A stretch of DNA of 64,000 bases from Opitutaceae bacterium (GCA_015075305.1 JABTUS010000001.1:682001-746000), one strand, 5' to 3'; positions 17,142 to 26,450 are shown, counted from the stretch's first letter. Translations and numbers: made by a program. Notes: generated by a model not told the origin, from the sequence alone.

Positions 17142-17717
17142 TCACCTGAACTGATTCGCGAGGCGCCGCTCGTACTCGGGCTGCAACCGCGCGTGTGTCG
17201 CCCAAAAGGGCGGGGGCAGATTTCCTTCAAGCAGCGCGGTGAGCAGCGCAACGTGCGTATGCCAGCCGGACGCGTAGTTGCTCAGATCGGGCAGATCCTC
17301 CCCTTTCGCACGATGCGTCAGGACGAGCAGGACGCTTCCGCCCTGCGGCGTGAGCTCAAAGGTCACCTCCGAATCATCTCCGCCGAACGTGAAGACCAGC
17401 AGCCGCGGCGGCTCGCAGCGCAGAACGCGGCCCTCGAAGGTCACCCCGGGGTCCTGAACCTGCCTGTACCGCTCCGGCGGAGTCTCGCCCGGCGACAGGT
17501 TCGCGTGGCGCATGGCAAACACGATCCTTCCACCTGCGCGAAGCTCGGTGATTCCCCCGGCTATCCAGCGGGCCCGCTTCTCAGGATCGGTCAGGTACTG
17601 CCAGACGCGTTCGATCGGACCGGGTAGCAGACGTGTCAGACGAACCTCGCCCCGGTCGATGAATTCGCCGTGAGCGTCGTTGTTGGGGTCACTCTCGCTG
17701 TTGGATTTCGATTTCAT
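17142..17717 (-). CDS. SRPBCC domain protein of ArsR-paired type
   Basis: A 191-residue AHSA1-type protein with the ArsR-coupled features: RLTRLLPGPIERVWQYLTDPEKRARW near the N-terminus (positions 28-53), GGRIVFAMRH, then FTFGGDDSEVTFELTPQGG and a C-terminal helix ending in LANQFR. The start overlaps the stop of the ArsR repressor by four bases (ATGA), the classic arrangement of a repressor with its ligand-binding partner. It likely binds a small hydrophobic ligand in the cytoplasm; no specific function is known. Confidence 0.9.
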   Translation of the reverse strand: MKSKSNSESDPNNDAHGEFIDRGEVRLTRLLPGPIERVWQYLTDPEKRARWIAGGITELRAGGRIVFAMRHANLSPGETPPERYRQVQDPGVTFEGRVLRCEPPRLLVFTFGGDDSEVTFELTPQGGSVLLVLTHRAKGEDLPDLSNYASGWHTHVALLTALLEGNLPPPFWATHARLQPEYERRLANQFR

Positions 17718-18043
17718 GATTTGGTCTTCCTTTTCTGACGCTCGTCCTCGGCCCTCAGTTCGCGCTCGAGGGCATCGAGCCGCCGGCTCCAGAAGGAGCG
17801 CGTCTTCTCAATCCAGGCGTCCACCTTGTCCAGGCCCTCGGGATTGAGCGACTGGATGCGCAGCTGCCCCTCGTCCCGGGTCGTCACCAGCCCCGCCTCC
17901 CGGAGCACCTTGAGATGCTGCGAAATCGCGGGCGCGCTGACGTCGAACTCCTTCACCAGTTCGCCCGCAGTGCGGTCGCTCCGGGCAAGGAGTTCGACAA
18001 TGCGGCGTCGCGTGGGATCGGCCAGGGCTTCAAGACTGAGCAT
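17714..18043 (-). CDS. ArsR-family transcriptional repressor
   Basis: A 109-residue winged-helix regulator: LSLEALADPTRRRIVELLARS, TAGELVKEFDVSAPAISQHLKV (17741-18010 region) and LREAGLVTTRDEGQLRI as the wing. No metal-binding ELCVCDL motif is present, so it is of the non-metal SdpR/SRPBCC-linked type. The start chosen is ATG 18043; a TTG at 18058 would extend it by five residues. A near-palindrome at 18062-18077 directly upstream is a good operator candidate for autorepression of the three-gene operon. Confidence 0.9.
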   Translation of the reverse strand: MLSLEALADPTRRRIVELLARSDRTAGELVKEFDVSAPAISQHLKVLREAGLVTTRDEGQLRIQSLNPEGLDKVDAWIEKTRSFWSRRLDALERELRAEDERQKRKTKS

Positions 18044-18061
18044 GCCGATATAATTCAAACA

Positions 18062-18077
18062 TTACTTAATTAAGCAA
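18062..18077. promoter_or_regulatory. Candidate ArsR operator
   Basis: TTACTTAATTAAGCAA: a 16-base inverted repeat with a perfect ten-base core (CTTAATTAAG) and one mismatched pair, 19 bases upstream of the arsR start. Its AT-richness stands out from the surrounding sequence. A second AT-rich half (CTAAATTAA) follows at about 18081. Confidence 0.5.
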
Positions 18078-18241
18078 TCACTAAATTAAACGTCGCATGA
18101 ACTCCAAATGCCCGAAGCCTTCCAGGACAAGTGCCTCGGGGATCGTTTGAATCCCATGCTTCAGGACGTGGTTGGCACCGGGCTCTGTTCAGCCTTCCTG
18201 GATGGCAACCGCCAGCTTCCGTCCCGAACTGACCAGCCACT

Positions 18242-18496
18242 TCAGTAATGAAGCCGAATCTGCGCGATGAACAGCTGGCGCCCCGCCATCTTGTAAACGA
18301 TGCGATGCTCTCCATCGATCCGCCGGGACCACCAGCCACGGAGGGCATGTTTCAACGGCTCCGGCTTGCCGATGCCATCAAAAGGCGAGCGGCAGATTTC
18401 TTTCACGAGCTGATTGACCCGCCGAAGTTGCTTCGGATTTGTCTGCTGCCAATGCAGGTAGTCCTCCCAAGCCTGCTCGGAAAACACCAGCTCCAT
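18242..18496 (-). CDS. yoeB: YoeB-type toxin (Txe/YoeB family)
   Basis: An 84-residue RelE-superfamily toxin: FSEQAWEDYLHWQQTNPKQL, VKEICRSPFDGIGKPEPLKH, then GWWSRRIDGEHRIVYKM and a final LFIAQIRLHY. The conserved E/R/H/Y residues of YoeB, which binds the ribosome and cuts mRNA, all appear (glutamate in the GKPEPLKH helix, RR before IDGEHR, and the terminal HY). It lies 20 bases downstream of its YefM-like antitoxin. Confidence 0.93.
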   Translation of the reverse strand: MELVFSEQAWEDYLHWQQTNPKQLRRVNQLVKEICRSPFDGIGKPEPLKHALRGWWSRRIDGEHRIVYKMAGRQLFIAQIRLHY

Positions 18497-18515
18497 GAAG
18501 TCGGCCCGGCAGGCG

Positions 18516-18770
18516 TCAAGCCTCCATCAACCTGCGTGTCCTGCCCTTGCCAGCTTCAAGCTGCTGGATGGCGCTCAGGATTCTGCGTGCATTGGCCGGG
18601 CTGCGCATCAGGTAGGCGGTTTCTTCCAGAGCCCTGTATTCATCGAGCGACAACATGACCACCGCCTGATCGCGATTGCGAGTGATGACAACAGGCTCGC
18701 AGCTCTCGCAGACCCTGTCCATCGTAGCCGCCAGATTTTCCCGCGCCATTGTATAGGTGATCGGCCTCAT
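18516..18770 (-). CDS. yefM: YefM/Phd-type antitoxin
   Basis: An 84-residue antitoxin: N-terminal YefM fold ITYTMARENLAATMDRVCES, the strand pair VVITRNRDQAVVMLSLDEY and RALEETAYLMRSPANARRIL, then a flexible toxin-binding tail. It is expected to neutralise the downstream YoeB and to bind its own promoter. The antitoxin-first order matches the family. Confidence 0.93.
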   Translation of the reverse strand: MRPITYTMARENLAATMDRVCESCEPVVITRNRDQAVVMLSLDEYRALEETAYLMRSPANARRILSAIQQLEAGKGRTRRLMEA

Positions 18771-18831
18771 ATGGACAGGAAGTTGTCCAGAAGAGAAAGC
18801 AAGTCAAGCCATGTGCGGCTTCCCGGACACC

Positions 18832-19974
18832 CTACTCCACGAGAAACTTGTAGATCGTGGTCGTCTGGTAGCGTTCGCCCGGACGCAGGATCGTAGAGGG
18901 AAAATCGGGGTGATTGGGCGAGTCGGGGTAGTGCTGCGTTTCCAGACACAGTCCGCCGCGCGGTTGATAGGGCTTCCCGGATTTTCCGACCTTTTTCGGA
19001 GTCAGATGATTGCCACTGTAGAACTGGACTCCCGGCTCCTCCGTCCACACTTCCATGAGGCGGCCCGACTTCGGCTCGTGCACGCGGGCCGCAAGCCTCA
19101 GGTCACCGGGCTTTCCATCGATCACCCAGTTGTGATCGTAACCGCCGCCGAACCCAAGCTGTGGATGCGCTTCATTGATTCGCTCGCCGATGGCGTGCGG
19201 GGTCGTGAAGTCCATCGGCGTGCCGGCCACCGGAGCCAGTTCTCCCGTCGGGATCAAACCCGCATTCACCGGCGTGTAACGCTTTGCGTGGAGCGTGAGC
19301 ACATGATCCAGAATGTCCCCGCGCCCCTCTCCCTTCAAATTGAAGTACGAGTGCTGCGTCAGATTGACCGGCGTGGCCTTGTCGGTTGTCGCCGCGTACT
19401 CGATCTTCAGCGCATTGTCGTTGCCGAGCCAGTAGTGGATAGTGACATCGAGATTGCCTGGATAACTTTCCTCCCCGTCGCGACTGAGATAGTGCAGCCG
19501 AAGACCCGGGACATTGTCCCGGAGCAGCGGCTCCGCCCGCCACAGCACCTTGTCGAATCCGGTTTTCCCTCCGTGGAGGTGACACGGGATTCCGCCGGGC
19601 TCATTGTTGGTCACCAACTCATAGGTGCGGCCATCAAGCGTGAACCTGCCGTGGGCGATGCGATTGCCATATCGGCCGACGATAGCACCGAAAAACGGGG
19701 AACCCCGAACGTATTCCTCCACGGAGTTCAGTCCCAGCACAACATCGTCGAGATGACCGTTGCGATCCGGCACCAGCAGACGAACAAGGATGCCTCCGTA
19801 GTTGCTGATGTCCGCGCGAACGCCGTTCGCGTTGACCAAGGTGTACAAGGCGGCCTCGCGACCGTCGCCCAGTTTGCCAAACGAATTCATGGTGATCGAA
19901 GAAGTCCCTGCGGATGCCCCCGAGACCGGGAGCATGGCGCAGGAGACGATGAGAAAACGAGTGAAGATTGACAT
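18832..19974 (-). CDS. galM: Exported aldose 1-epimerase (galactose mutarotase)
   Basis: A 380-residue GalM-type mutarotase with a signal peptide (cleaved near residue 22 after ASA), so it works in the periplasm, interconverting the alpha and beta anomers of aldoses. Seen: DISNYGGILVRLLVPDRNG, NRIAHGRFTLDG, the catalytic histidine region PVNLTQHSYFNLKG, GGYDHNWVIDG, and the late catalytic glutamate region GLCLETQHYPDSPNHPDFPS. The ATG at 19974 is preferred because it starts a clean signal peptide; the open frame extends 20 codons further. It is 56 bases downstream of a secreted esterase on the same strand. Confidence 0.93.
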   Translation of the reverse strand: MSIFTRFLIVSCAMLPVSGASAGTSSITMNSFGKLGDGREAALYTLVNANGVRADISNYGGILVRLLVPDRNGHLDDVVLGLNSVEEYVRGSPFFGAIVGRYGNRIAHGRFTLDGRTYELVTNNEPGGIPCHLHGGKTGFDKVLWRAEPLLRDNVPGLRLHYLSRDGEESYPGNLDVTIHYWLGNDNALKIEYAATTDKATPVNLTQHSYFNLKGEGRGDILDHVLTLHAKRYTPVNAGLIPTGELAPVAGTPMDFTTPHAIGERINEAHPQLGFGGGYDHNWVIDGKPGDLRLAARVHEPKSGRLMEVWTEEPGVQFYSGNHLTPKKVGKSGKPYQPRGGLCLETQHYPDSPNHPDFPSTILRPGERYQTTTIYKFLVE

Positions 19975-20030
19975 GATGAATGAAGAAAAGGCACTGGTTT
20001 CAATGACTTCACGCAGCGCGTCTCGATCCT

Positions 20031-20951
20031 TCACCTGGAATGCAAAAGCATCCAGTCATAGAGATCCTGGCCGGCATAGACCCGCCTCCAGACATCATGG
20101 CCCATGTCGGCCTCGATGGTGAATCGCACGTCGTTGTGACCGAGCTTCTCGAGTTCATTCAGCGCCGCATAAAAATAGACCAGCTTCACCGTCGTGTCCC
20201 GCCCGCCCGCAAAGACCCACAGGGGCGTCTTCACCAGTGACGGCGCAACCGCCCTCGTGCCAAATCCCGCCACGGGCGCAATGGCCGCGAATCGATCCGG
20301 GTGGAGCGATGCCAGCCTCCAGGTGCCAAAGCCTCCAAGGCTTATGCCGGTGAGATAGACGCGGTTTCGATCGCCCTTGTATCGGACAAGGACGTCGTCG
20401 AGGATGTCCATGACGTCGTCTGCAAGAAGGCTCCATCCCTTGCCGGAGGTCAACGGATCACCCAACCCAGCTGGAATCCCGTCCGGCTTCCCCTCCGGAA
20501 TTTCCTCCGCAGGCCGCCCCTGCATGATATCACTGCCTCTGTAGTGCGGTGGATAGGGATGACGCCCGGAGGCCAGTTGCCGTGGAATGTCGGCCGGTTT
20601 TCGATTCTTGATGTAGCTGACCTCGCCCTGGTCCTGCATGGGCATCTGCGGCGAAATGATGATGAACGGGAGATCACGACGCTGACACCAGGCTTCAAAG
20701 AGCGGCCCATGCATGAGGAGGTAGTCGAGGTCACCATCTCCATCGCCACGTTCCCCATTCCCGTGCAGAAAAAGGATGACCGGCCAATGAGCACGTTCTT
20801 CATGCCTAGGCGGCAGGTAGAGCAGGTATCCTCGCTCGGCGTTCAAGGCCGCACTGTGGTATCTGGGGCGGAGCAATTGTGGCTCGGACGACGCAGCAGC
20901 GAGACAGAGGATTACGTGACAAACCAACAGAGCGAGCGTGCATCCTTTCAT
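20031..20951 (-). CDS. Exported alpha/beta-hydrolase (esterase, PHB-depolymerase/S9-like)
   Basis: A 306-residue serine hydrolase with an N-terminal signal peptide. Seen: ARWPVILFLHGNGERG-like oxyanion region (HWPVILFLHGNGERGDGDGD), nucleophile elbow GISLGGFGTW, the strand with PLWVFAGGRDTTV (acid) and DMGHDVWRRVY (histidine). This combination fits secreted carbohydrate or feruloyl-type esterases, often called phospholipase/carboxylesterase. The start ATG at 20951 is selected by the signal peptide; the upstream open frame is not protein-like. Substrate unknown. Confidence 0.85.
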   Translation of the reverse strand: MKGCTLALLVCHVILCLAAASSEPQLLRPRYHSAALNAERGYLLYLPPRHEERAHWPVILFLHGNGERGDGDGDLDYLLMHGPLFEAWCQRRDLPFIIISPQMPMQDQGEVSYIKNRKPADIPRQLASGRHPYPPHYRGSDIMQGRPAEEIPEGKPDGIPAGLGDPLTSGKGWSLLADDVMDILDDVLVRYKGDRNRVYLTGISLGGFGTWRLASLHPDRFAAIAPVAGFGTRAVAPSLVKTPLWVFAGGRDTTVKLVYFYAALNELEKLGHNDVRFTIEADMGHDVWRRVYAGQDLYDWMLLHSR

Positions 20952-21148
20952 TGGACAATGAGCGGGTGAGGGCCTGGCGATGCAGGGGCTGTTTATGGAA
21001 AAGGGGGCACTCCTGACTGGCGAAGCCGCGACCGGTTGGCAAACGAAACAAATCCCCGGAGGGAATGCGTTCATTCGGTTTGCGCTTCAATCGCACATAC
21101 CTAATTCAGTTTGAAACGCCACACATCGCCTCCGCAGAAGCATCATCC

Positions 21149-22096
21149 ATGTCCAGCCAAACCATCGAGAACGTCGTCATCATAGGTACCGGCTGCGCCG
21201 GTCTCACCGCCGCCATCTACGCGGCACGAGCCAGCCTCAACCCGCTCGTCCTCGAAGGACCTCAGCCCGGCGGCCAGCTTACCACGACAAGCGAGGTCGA
21301 AAACTATCCCGGTTTCCCCAATGGCGTGGATGGATTCGAGCTCACCCAAAACATGCGGGAGCAGGCCGCCCGCTTCGGTGCCCGTTATGAACAGGCGCTT
21401 GTGACCAGCGTTGATTTCTCCGCCCAGCCCCGACGCCTCGTTCTGGGCGACCGCACGCTGCTCGCGAAGACCGTCATCATTGCGACCGGGGCATCGCCCC
21501 GCATGACCGGCATTCCCGGCGAGAAGGAACTTTTTGGGGGCAAGGGTGTGACAACCTGTGCGACCTGCGACGGAGCGTTCTACCGCAACATGGAGGTTGC
21601 CGTGATCGGCGGTGGTGACAGCGCGGCCGAAGAGGCGCTCTTTCTGACCCGCTTCGCCAGCAGGGTTTATCTGGTTCACCGCCGGGGCGAATTGCGCGCA
21701 TCAAAGATCATGGCTGAACGCGCCACGACGCACGAGAAAATCGAGATGGTCTGGAATTCTGTGCCTCTTGAGGCCTTGGGTGTGGCGGAGGGTGCGGTCA
21801 GCGGGTTGAAGGTTCGGCATGTTGAGACCGGTGCGGAGCGCGTACTTCCGGTCAAGGGCATCTTTGTTGCCATCGGCCACATCCCCAACAGCAAGGTGTT
21901 CACCCCGGCCCTGGAGGTGGACGAGAACGGTTATTTCAAGCCACAGCCCGGATCCCAGGTGCGAACCCGGGTACCGGGGGTGTATGTGGCTGGCGACTGC
22001 TCCGACCATGTCTATCGACAGGCGATCACCGCCGCAGGCATGGGATGCCAGGCCGCCATCGAGGCCGAACGCTGGCTCGCCGAACACGGTGCCTGA
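21149..22096 (+). CDS. trxB: Thioredoxin reductase
   Basis: A 315-residue NADPH-dependent flavoprotein that reduces thioredoxin in the cytoplasm. Seen: FAD motif [18 protein letters not shown], substrate-side [20 protein letters not shown], redox pair in [10 protein letters not shown] (near 138), NADPH motif [15 protein letters not shown], and the C-terminal [28 protein letters not shown] 21149 gives the usual start; the upstream frame is not protein-like. It stands just before the Fur-like/suf operon, a sensible association because both answer oxidative damage, though a structured gap with its own palindrome separates them. Confidence 0.97.
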   Translation: MSSQTIENVVIIGTGCAGLTAAIYAARASLNPLVLEGPQPGGQLTTTSEVENYPGFPNGVDGFELTQNMREQAARFGARYEQALVTSVDFSAQPRRLVLGDRTLLAKTVIIATGASPRMTGIPGEKELFGGKGVTTCATCDGAFYRNMEVAVIGGGDSAAEEALFLTRFASRVYLVHRRGELRASKIMAERATTHEKIEMVWNSVPLEALGVAEGAVSGLKVRHVETGAERVLPVKGIFVAIGHIPNSKVFTPALEVDENGYFKPQPGSQVRTRVPGVYVAGDCSDHVYRQAITAAGMGCQAAIEAERWLAEHGA

Positions 22097-22156
22097 GCGC
22101 TGAGGCCCGGCCGACTCACCGGAATCGAGATTCGGCACCTCGATTTCAATCAACCC

Positions 22157-22211
22157 GGTCGGTTGCAATAGCCTGTCCCTATTGGGAGCTCGTTTGCTCG
22201 AGCAACCGACC
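22157..22211. repeat. Inverted repeat downstream of trxB, possible terminator
   Basis: Ten-base arms GGTCGGTTGC (22157-22166) and GCAACCGACC (22202-22211) pair perfectly. Between them lies a smaller perfect hairpin, CAATAG and CTATTG (22166-22184). The structure starts 60 bases after the trxB stop and abuts the 27-bp palindrome. It may end trxB transcription or form a cruciform; no strong T tract follows. Confidence 0.45.
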
Positions 22212-22237
22212 AATAATTAGAATTATTCTAATTATTG
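22211..22237. promoter_or_regulatory. Perfect 27-bp palindrome, Fur/PerR-type operator
   Basis: Thirteen-base arms around a central T at 22224: the left arm reads CAATAATTAGAAT and the right arm is its exact complement. The core, TTAGAAT-T-ATTCTAA (22217-22231), has the 7-1-7 form of Fur/PerR boxes. It lies 43 bases before the start of the Fur-like gene and could overlap a -10 element (TAGAAT at 22218, with TTGCTC 18 bases upstream). It most likely mediates autoregulation and control of the suf operon. Confidence 0.75.
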
Positions 22238-22280
22238 CTTGCAACTTAGACCCAGTCTCATCCATTGCTGGAGTCAATCT

Positions 22281-22739
22281 ATGATTCCTTCGGCCCAGAT
22301 CACTCCAGATTCCCTGTCACAACGATTGGCTGGCAGCGGTCTTCGAAACACGCCCCAACGGGAAATGGTCTATGATATTCTGATCAAACGCCGGGATCAC
22401 CCCACTGCCGATGAGGTTTTTGCCCGGGTTAAGGCCGAAATGCCCACGATCTCATTGGCAACCGTTTACAACTGTCTCGAGGCCTTGGTCCAATGCAGTC
22501 TGATTCGACAGGTCAATTTTGAGCGCGGACCCACGCGCTATTGCCCGAATCTTCACCCGCACGCCCACTTTCACGATGAAGCCTCGGGATCGACCTACGA
22601 TGTCGATCTTCCCCCGGGTATCGTTGAACAGCTCAAGGCACTTCTGCCGCATAGCTATGCCGTGTCGGACGTCGAGATCATGTTTCGAGGCAAGACTCAC
22701 GCCCAGCATCTCGCTCCTACCGACACTCCTTCCAACTGA
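22281..22739 (+). CDS. Fur-family transcriptional regulator (non-canonical)
   Basis: A 152-residue Fur-superfamily protein with the winged-helix domain intact: GSGLRNTPQREMVYDIL, HPTADEVFARVKAEMPTISL and ATVYNCLEALVQCSLIRQV. The dimerisation domain is short, and the structural-zinc CxxC pairs of Fur, PerR and Zur are absent; only scattered ligands remain in HPHAHFHDE and the final strand. It heads the suf genes (30 bases before sufC) and sits behind the palindrome, so it probably senses iron, peroxide or Fe-S status and controls cluster assembly. Which signal it reads is inference. Confidence 0.85.
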   Translation: MIPSAQITPDSLSQRLAGSGLRNTPQREMVYDILIKRRDHPTADEVFARVKAEMPTISLATVYNCLEALVQCSLIRQVNFERGPTRYCPNLHPHAHFHDEASGSTYDVDLPPGIVEQLKALLPHSYAVSDVEIMFRGKTHAQHLAPTDTPSN

Positions 22740-22769
22740 TCCGGCACCCATTTCCACACTCATTACTTC

Positions 22770-23525
22770 ATGTCCTCACTAGAAATTCGCGACCTCCACG
22801 TAGCCATCGGCGAAAAGTCGATAGTCAAAGGCCTGTCCCTGACCATCAACCGGGGCGAGGTCCATGCCATCATGGGTCCGAACGGAACCGGCAAGTCCAC
22901 ACTCGCCAAGGCAATCGCCGGTCATCCGGACTACGCCATCACGCAGGGCGATGTCCTGCTCGACGGCAAATCCATCCTCGAACAGGAGCCCGATGAACGC
23001 GCACGCGCGGGAATCTTTCTCGCGTTCCAGTATCCTTCTGAAATTCCGGGCGTATCCATCGCCAATTTCCTTCGCGCCGCCGTTCAAGCTCGCATGGGCG
23101 AGGACGAGGAGCTCGACGCCACCGCCTACTACAAGCGCCTCTACCAGAAGATGGACCTCCTCAAGATCGACCGGAAGTTCACCTCACGCTCGGTCAACGA
23201 GGGTTTCTCCGGCGGTGAGAAGAAGCGCTGCGAAATCCTCCAGATGGCCATGCTCGAGCCCAAGTTTGCCCTGATGGATGAAACCGACTCCGGCCTCGAC
23301 ATCGACGCCCTGCGCATCGTCGCCGATGGCGTCAATACGCTCCGCGGCCCCGGTCTGGGAGTCCTCCTCATCACCCACTACCAGCGCCTCCTCAACCACA
23401 TCGTGCCCGATTTCGTCCATGTGATGTACGACGGGCGCATCGTGAAAAGCGGCGACAAGTCGCTCGCTCTCGAGCTCGAATCGCGCGGCTACGACTGGGT
23501 CAAGCAGGAGCTGGCCATCGCCTGA
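22770..23525 (+). CDS. sufC: Fe-S cluster assembly ATPase SufC
   Basis: A 251-residue ABC ATPase that powers the SufBCD scaffold building iron-sulfur clusters in the cytoplasm. Walker [10 protein letters not shown] (36-44), Q-loop region [13 protein letters not shown], signature [18 protein letters not shown], Walker [13 protein letters not shown] and the H-loop [10 protein letters not shown] are all complete. It opens the C-B-D gene order, 65 bases before sufB. Confidence 0.97.
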   Translation: MSSLEIRDLHVAIGEKSIVKGLSLTINRGEVHAIMGPNGTGKSTLAKAIAGHPDYAITQGDVLLDGKSILEQEPDERARAGIFLAFQYPSEIPGVSIANFLRAAVQARMGEDEELDATAYYKRLYQKMDLLKIDRKFTSRSVNEGFSGGEKKRCEILQMAMLEPKFALMDETDSGLDIDALRIVADGVNTLRGPGLGVLLITHYQRLLNHIVPDFVHVMYDGRIVKSGDKSLALELESRGYDWVKQELAIA

Positions 23526-23590
23526 CAATCAGGCGCCGCCACCCGCCAGTCCGTTCCATCTCCTGAATTCCACACTTACTCTAGGCTGCC

Positions 23591-25039
23591 ATGAAAACTC
23601 CCACCGACCTGGAAACCGAACCCGCCGAAACGGTCATCGAAAACCCGACCGTCGGCATTGATCAGGCCGTAGGTGACTTCAAGTACGACATTTACTACAA
23701 ATACGACGCCGGTGTCGGTCTGAGCGAAAACACCGTGCGCTACATCAGCGCCATCAAGAAGGAGGCTCCCTGGATTCTCGACTTCCGGCTGGCCGCTCTG
23801 AAGACCTTCCTCGCCAAGCCCATGCCCACGCACTGGGCCACCAGCGACCTTCTCAACGTCGAATTCGACAGAATCCGTTACTATCTTTCCCAAGGGCAGA
23901 AGCCCAAGCGCACCTGGGACGAGGTCCCCGATGACATCAAGCGGACCTTCGAGCGCCTCGGCGTCCCCGAACAGGAGCGCAAGTTCCTCGCCGGTGTCGA
24001 GGCCCAGTTCGATAGCGAAGCCGCGTACTCCAACATCAAGGACATCGTCGCCAAGCAGGGAGTCATCTTCCTCAACTCAACAGCCGCCCTGCGCGAGCAC
24101 CCGGAGTTGTTCCGAAAATTTTTCGGCAAGGTCATCCCGACAGGCGACAACAAATTCTCCGCGCTCAACAGCGCCGTGTTCTCGGGCGGATCGTTCATCT
24201 ACGTGCCCAAGGGCGTGAAAGTCGCCCAGCCCCTCCAGGCCTATTTTCGCATCAATGCGGAGAACTTCGGCCAGTTCGAACGCACGCTCATCATCGCCGA
24301 CGAGGGCAGCGAGGTGACCTACATGGAGGGATGCACCGCGCCGAAGTTCTCCACCTCCACTCTTCACAGCGCCGTCGTCGAGCTCGTCGCTCTGAAGGGC
24401 GCGAAGATCCAGTACATCACCGTCCAAAACTGGGCCCCCAACGTTTTCAACCTGGTGACCAAGCGCGGCGTCGCCCACGAGAACGCCGAAATCAAGTGGA
24501 TCGACTGCAACATCGGCAGCCGCCTCACGATGAAGTATCCCGGCGTGGTCCTCAAGGGACGCAGGGCCCGCGGCGAGGTCATCTCCATCGCGCTCGCCAA
24601 CGACGGCCAGCACCAGGACACCGGCGCCAAGATGATCCACGCCGCCGACGAGACGACGTCGACCATCATCTCCAAGTCGATCTCCGTGGGCCAGGGTCGC
24701 TCCACCTACCGCGGCCAGGTCCACATCGGCAAGCATCTCAAGAACTGCAAGAACAACACCGAGTGCGACGCGCTGCTGATCAACACCAACAGCCGCACGG
24801 ACACCTACCCGGCCATCACCGTCAGGGGCGACTCCCACGCCGTGCAGCACGAGGCAAGCGTCTCCAAGGTCAATGAGGAGCAGATCTTCTACATGCAGCA
24901 GCGCGGCCTGACCGAGGCGCAGGCCATGAGCCTCGCGGTCAACGGATTTGTCAACGACCTGGTGCGTCAGTTCCCGATGGAGTACAGCGTCGAGCTCAAG
25001 CGTCTCATCGACCTCGAAATGGAGGGCTCCGTCGGCTGA
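23591..25039 (+). CDS. sufB: Fe-S cluster assembly scaffold SufB
   Basis: A 482-residue SufB, the scaffold subunit that receives persulfide sulfur and iron. It contains the family's right-handed beta-helix core, the segment [20 protein letters not shown] with the candidate acceptor cysteine, and [20 protein letters not shown] with the conserved glutamate. Start ATG 23591; sufD follows after nine bases. With SufC and SufD it should form the SufBC2D complex. Confidence 0.97.
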   Translation: MKTPTDLETEPAETVIENPTVGIDQAVGDFKYDIYYKYDAGVGLSENTVRYISAIKKEAPWILDFRLAALKTFLAKPMPTHWATSDLLNVEFDRIRYYLSQGQKPKRTWDEVPDDIKRTFERLGVPEQERKFLAGVEAQFDSEAAYSNIKDIVAKQGVIFLNSTAALREHPELFRKFFGKVIPTGDNKFSALNSAVFSGGSFIYVPKGVKVAQPLQAYFRINAENFGQFERTLIIADEGSEVTYMEGCTAPKFSTSTLHSAVVELVALKGAKIQYITVQNWAPNVFNLVTKRGVAHENAEIKWIDCNIGSRLTMKYPGVVLKGRRARGEVISIALANDGQHQDTGAKMIHAADETTSTIISKSISVGQGRSTYRGQVHIGKHLKNCKNNTECDALLINTNSRTDTYPAITVRGDSHAVQHEASVSKVNEEQIFYMQQRGLTEAQAMSLAVNGFVNDLVRQFPMEYSVELKRLIDLEMEGSVG

Positions 25040-25048
25040 CGCACACCC

Positions 25049-26437
25049 ATGAACACATCCCTTTCTCCCTCTCCCACTCCCAACCTTGTCGGCGACTTCA
25101 CGAGCGAGCGATTCAACGCTCATCTCGCAAGCCTTCCCTCCTCGGTTCCCGCCTGGTGGATAGACCGCAAGCGCAGCGCCTACTCGGTCTTTGCCTCCCT
25201 GCCGATGCCCCCGCGGACGGACGAGTCCTGGCGCTTCAGCAGCCGCGAGCACCTGACGCTGTCCGGCTTCTCCTCCAGCTCGGCGGTCTCCGGCGGCTCG
25301 ACCAAGGCATCCAGTATCCAAATAGAGGATACGGCGGCCCAGTTGACCTTCACCGATGGAAGACTCACCGGACGCACTCCGCTCGCGGCGGGCCCTGCCT
25401 CCTCGGGCATCATCGTTGCAACGATCCTCGAGGGTCTGACGACCCATTCGGAGCTGCTGCGCAAGCACTTCATGGCGCAGCCGCAGAAGCTCGGCTCTGA
25501 AAAGTTCGCCGCGCTGCACACCGCATTCATTCCCGACGGCGCCTTCATCTACGTCCCACGTGGCGTCGAGTTGAAGTCGCCCATTGTGGTGACCCACGCG
25601 TCCACCGGAGCCGGATCCGCCGTTTTTCCGCACACACTCGTGATCGCGGAGGAAAACTCCAAGGTGACGGTTGTCGACGTGTTCGTGACGGCAGACGGCG
25701 ACTCCTCTCCCAAGCCCGCCAACCCCGCCGTCTCATTCGATGCCTTTGCCTGCGGGGCGAACGACCTCTACGCCGGACACGGTGCCACCCTCACCTACGT
25801 CGCCGCACAGCTTTGGTCGTACAACACGCTCTCCTTCCAGCTCAACTCCACCCTCGTTCGCCGCGACGCGCGCGTGCAGTCGCTCAACCTCCACCTCGGC
25901 GGAAAACAGGCGCGCCACGAATCGCTCTCCCAGCTTCAGGCACCCGGTGCGCTTTCCGAGATGCTCGCGATCACGGTGGCCTCGGGCGACCAGGAGTTCG
26001 ATCAGCGCACGCTTCAGATTCATCAGGCGCCAAACACCAAGAGTGACCTCCTCTACAAGAACGCCCTTCTGGATACAGCGAAGACGATCTTCTCCGGGCT
26101 GATAGTGGTGGATCCGGATGCCCAGAAGACCGACGCCTATCAGAGCAACCGCAATCTCATGCTCTCCGACAGCGCGGACGCCAACAGCCTTCCCGGTCTC
26201 GAAATCCAGGCCAACGACGTGAGGTGCACGCATGGCGCAACAACCAGCCAGGTCGATCCGGCGCAGCTTTTCTATCTCGAATCCCGCGGCATCACCCCGG
26301 TGGTTGCGAGGGAGCTGCTCGTCTTCGGTTTCTTCGAGGAGGTCCTGAACCGCCTCGAGAACGAGAAGCTTCACGCCGTCCTGATCAAGCTGATCGAGCT
26401 GCATTTTCGCAGCGCCTTCAACCAGCCCAAGCATTAG
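25049..26437 (+). CDS. sufD: Fe-S cluster assembly protein SufD
   Basis: A 462-residue SufD, partner of SufB. The N-terminal helical part is SufD-like, and the beta-helix half carries KTIFSGLIVVDPDAQKTDAY and CTHGATTSQVDPAQLFYLES, where the conserved histidine after CT is the likely iron/sulfur ligand. It ends with a short helix (LHAVLIKLIELHF). Less conserved than SufB, as is usual. The next gene starts 13 bases on. Confidence 0.95.
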   Translation: MNTSLSPSPTPNLVGDFTSERFNAHLASLPSSVPAWWIDRKRSAYSVFASLPMPPRTDESWRFSSREHLTLSGFSSSSAVSGGSTKASSIQIEDTAAQLTFTDGRLTGRTPLAAGPASSGIIVATILEGLTTHSELLRKHFMAQPQKLGSEKFAALHTAFIPDGAFIYVPRGVELKSPIVVTHASTGAGSAVFPHTLVIAEENSKVTVVDVFVTADGDSSPKPANPAVSFDAFACGANDLYAGHGATLTYVAAQLWSYNTLSFQLNSTLVRRDARVQSLNLHLGGKQARHESLSQLQAPGALSEMLAITVASGDQEFDQRTLQIHQAPNTKSDLLYKNALLDTAKTIFSGLIVVDPDAQKTDAYQSNRNLMLSDSADANSLPGLEIQANDVRCTHGATTSQVDPAQLFYLESRGITPVVARELLVFGFFEEVLNRLENEKLHAVLIKLIELHFRSAFNQPKH

Positions 26438-26450
26438 CAACAGCCAGACC

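Noticed and set aside
24077-25633. Long minus-strand open frame (518 codons) opposite sufB and sufD
   Set aside because: It is antisense to two clearly conserved genes, has no recognisable domain, and long antisense frames are common in GC-rich DNA.
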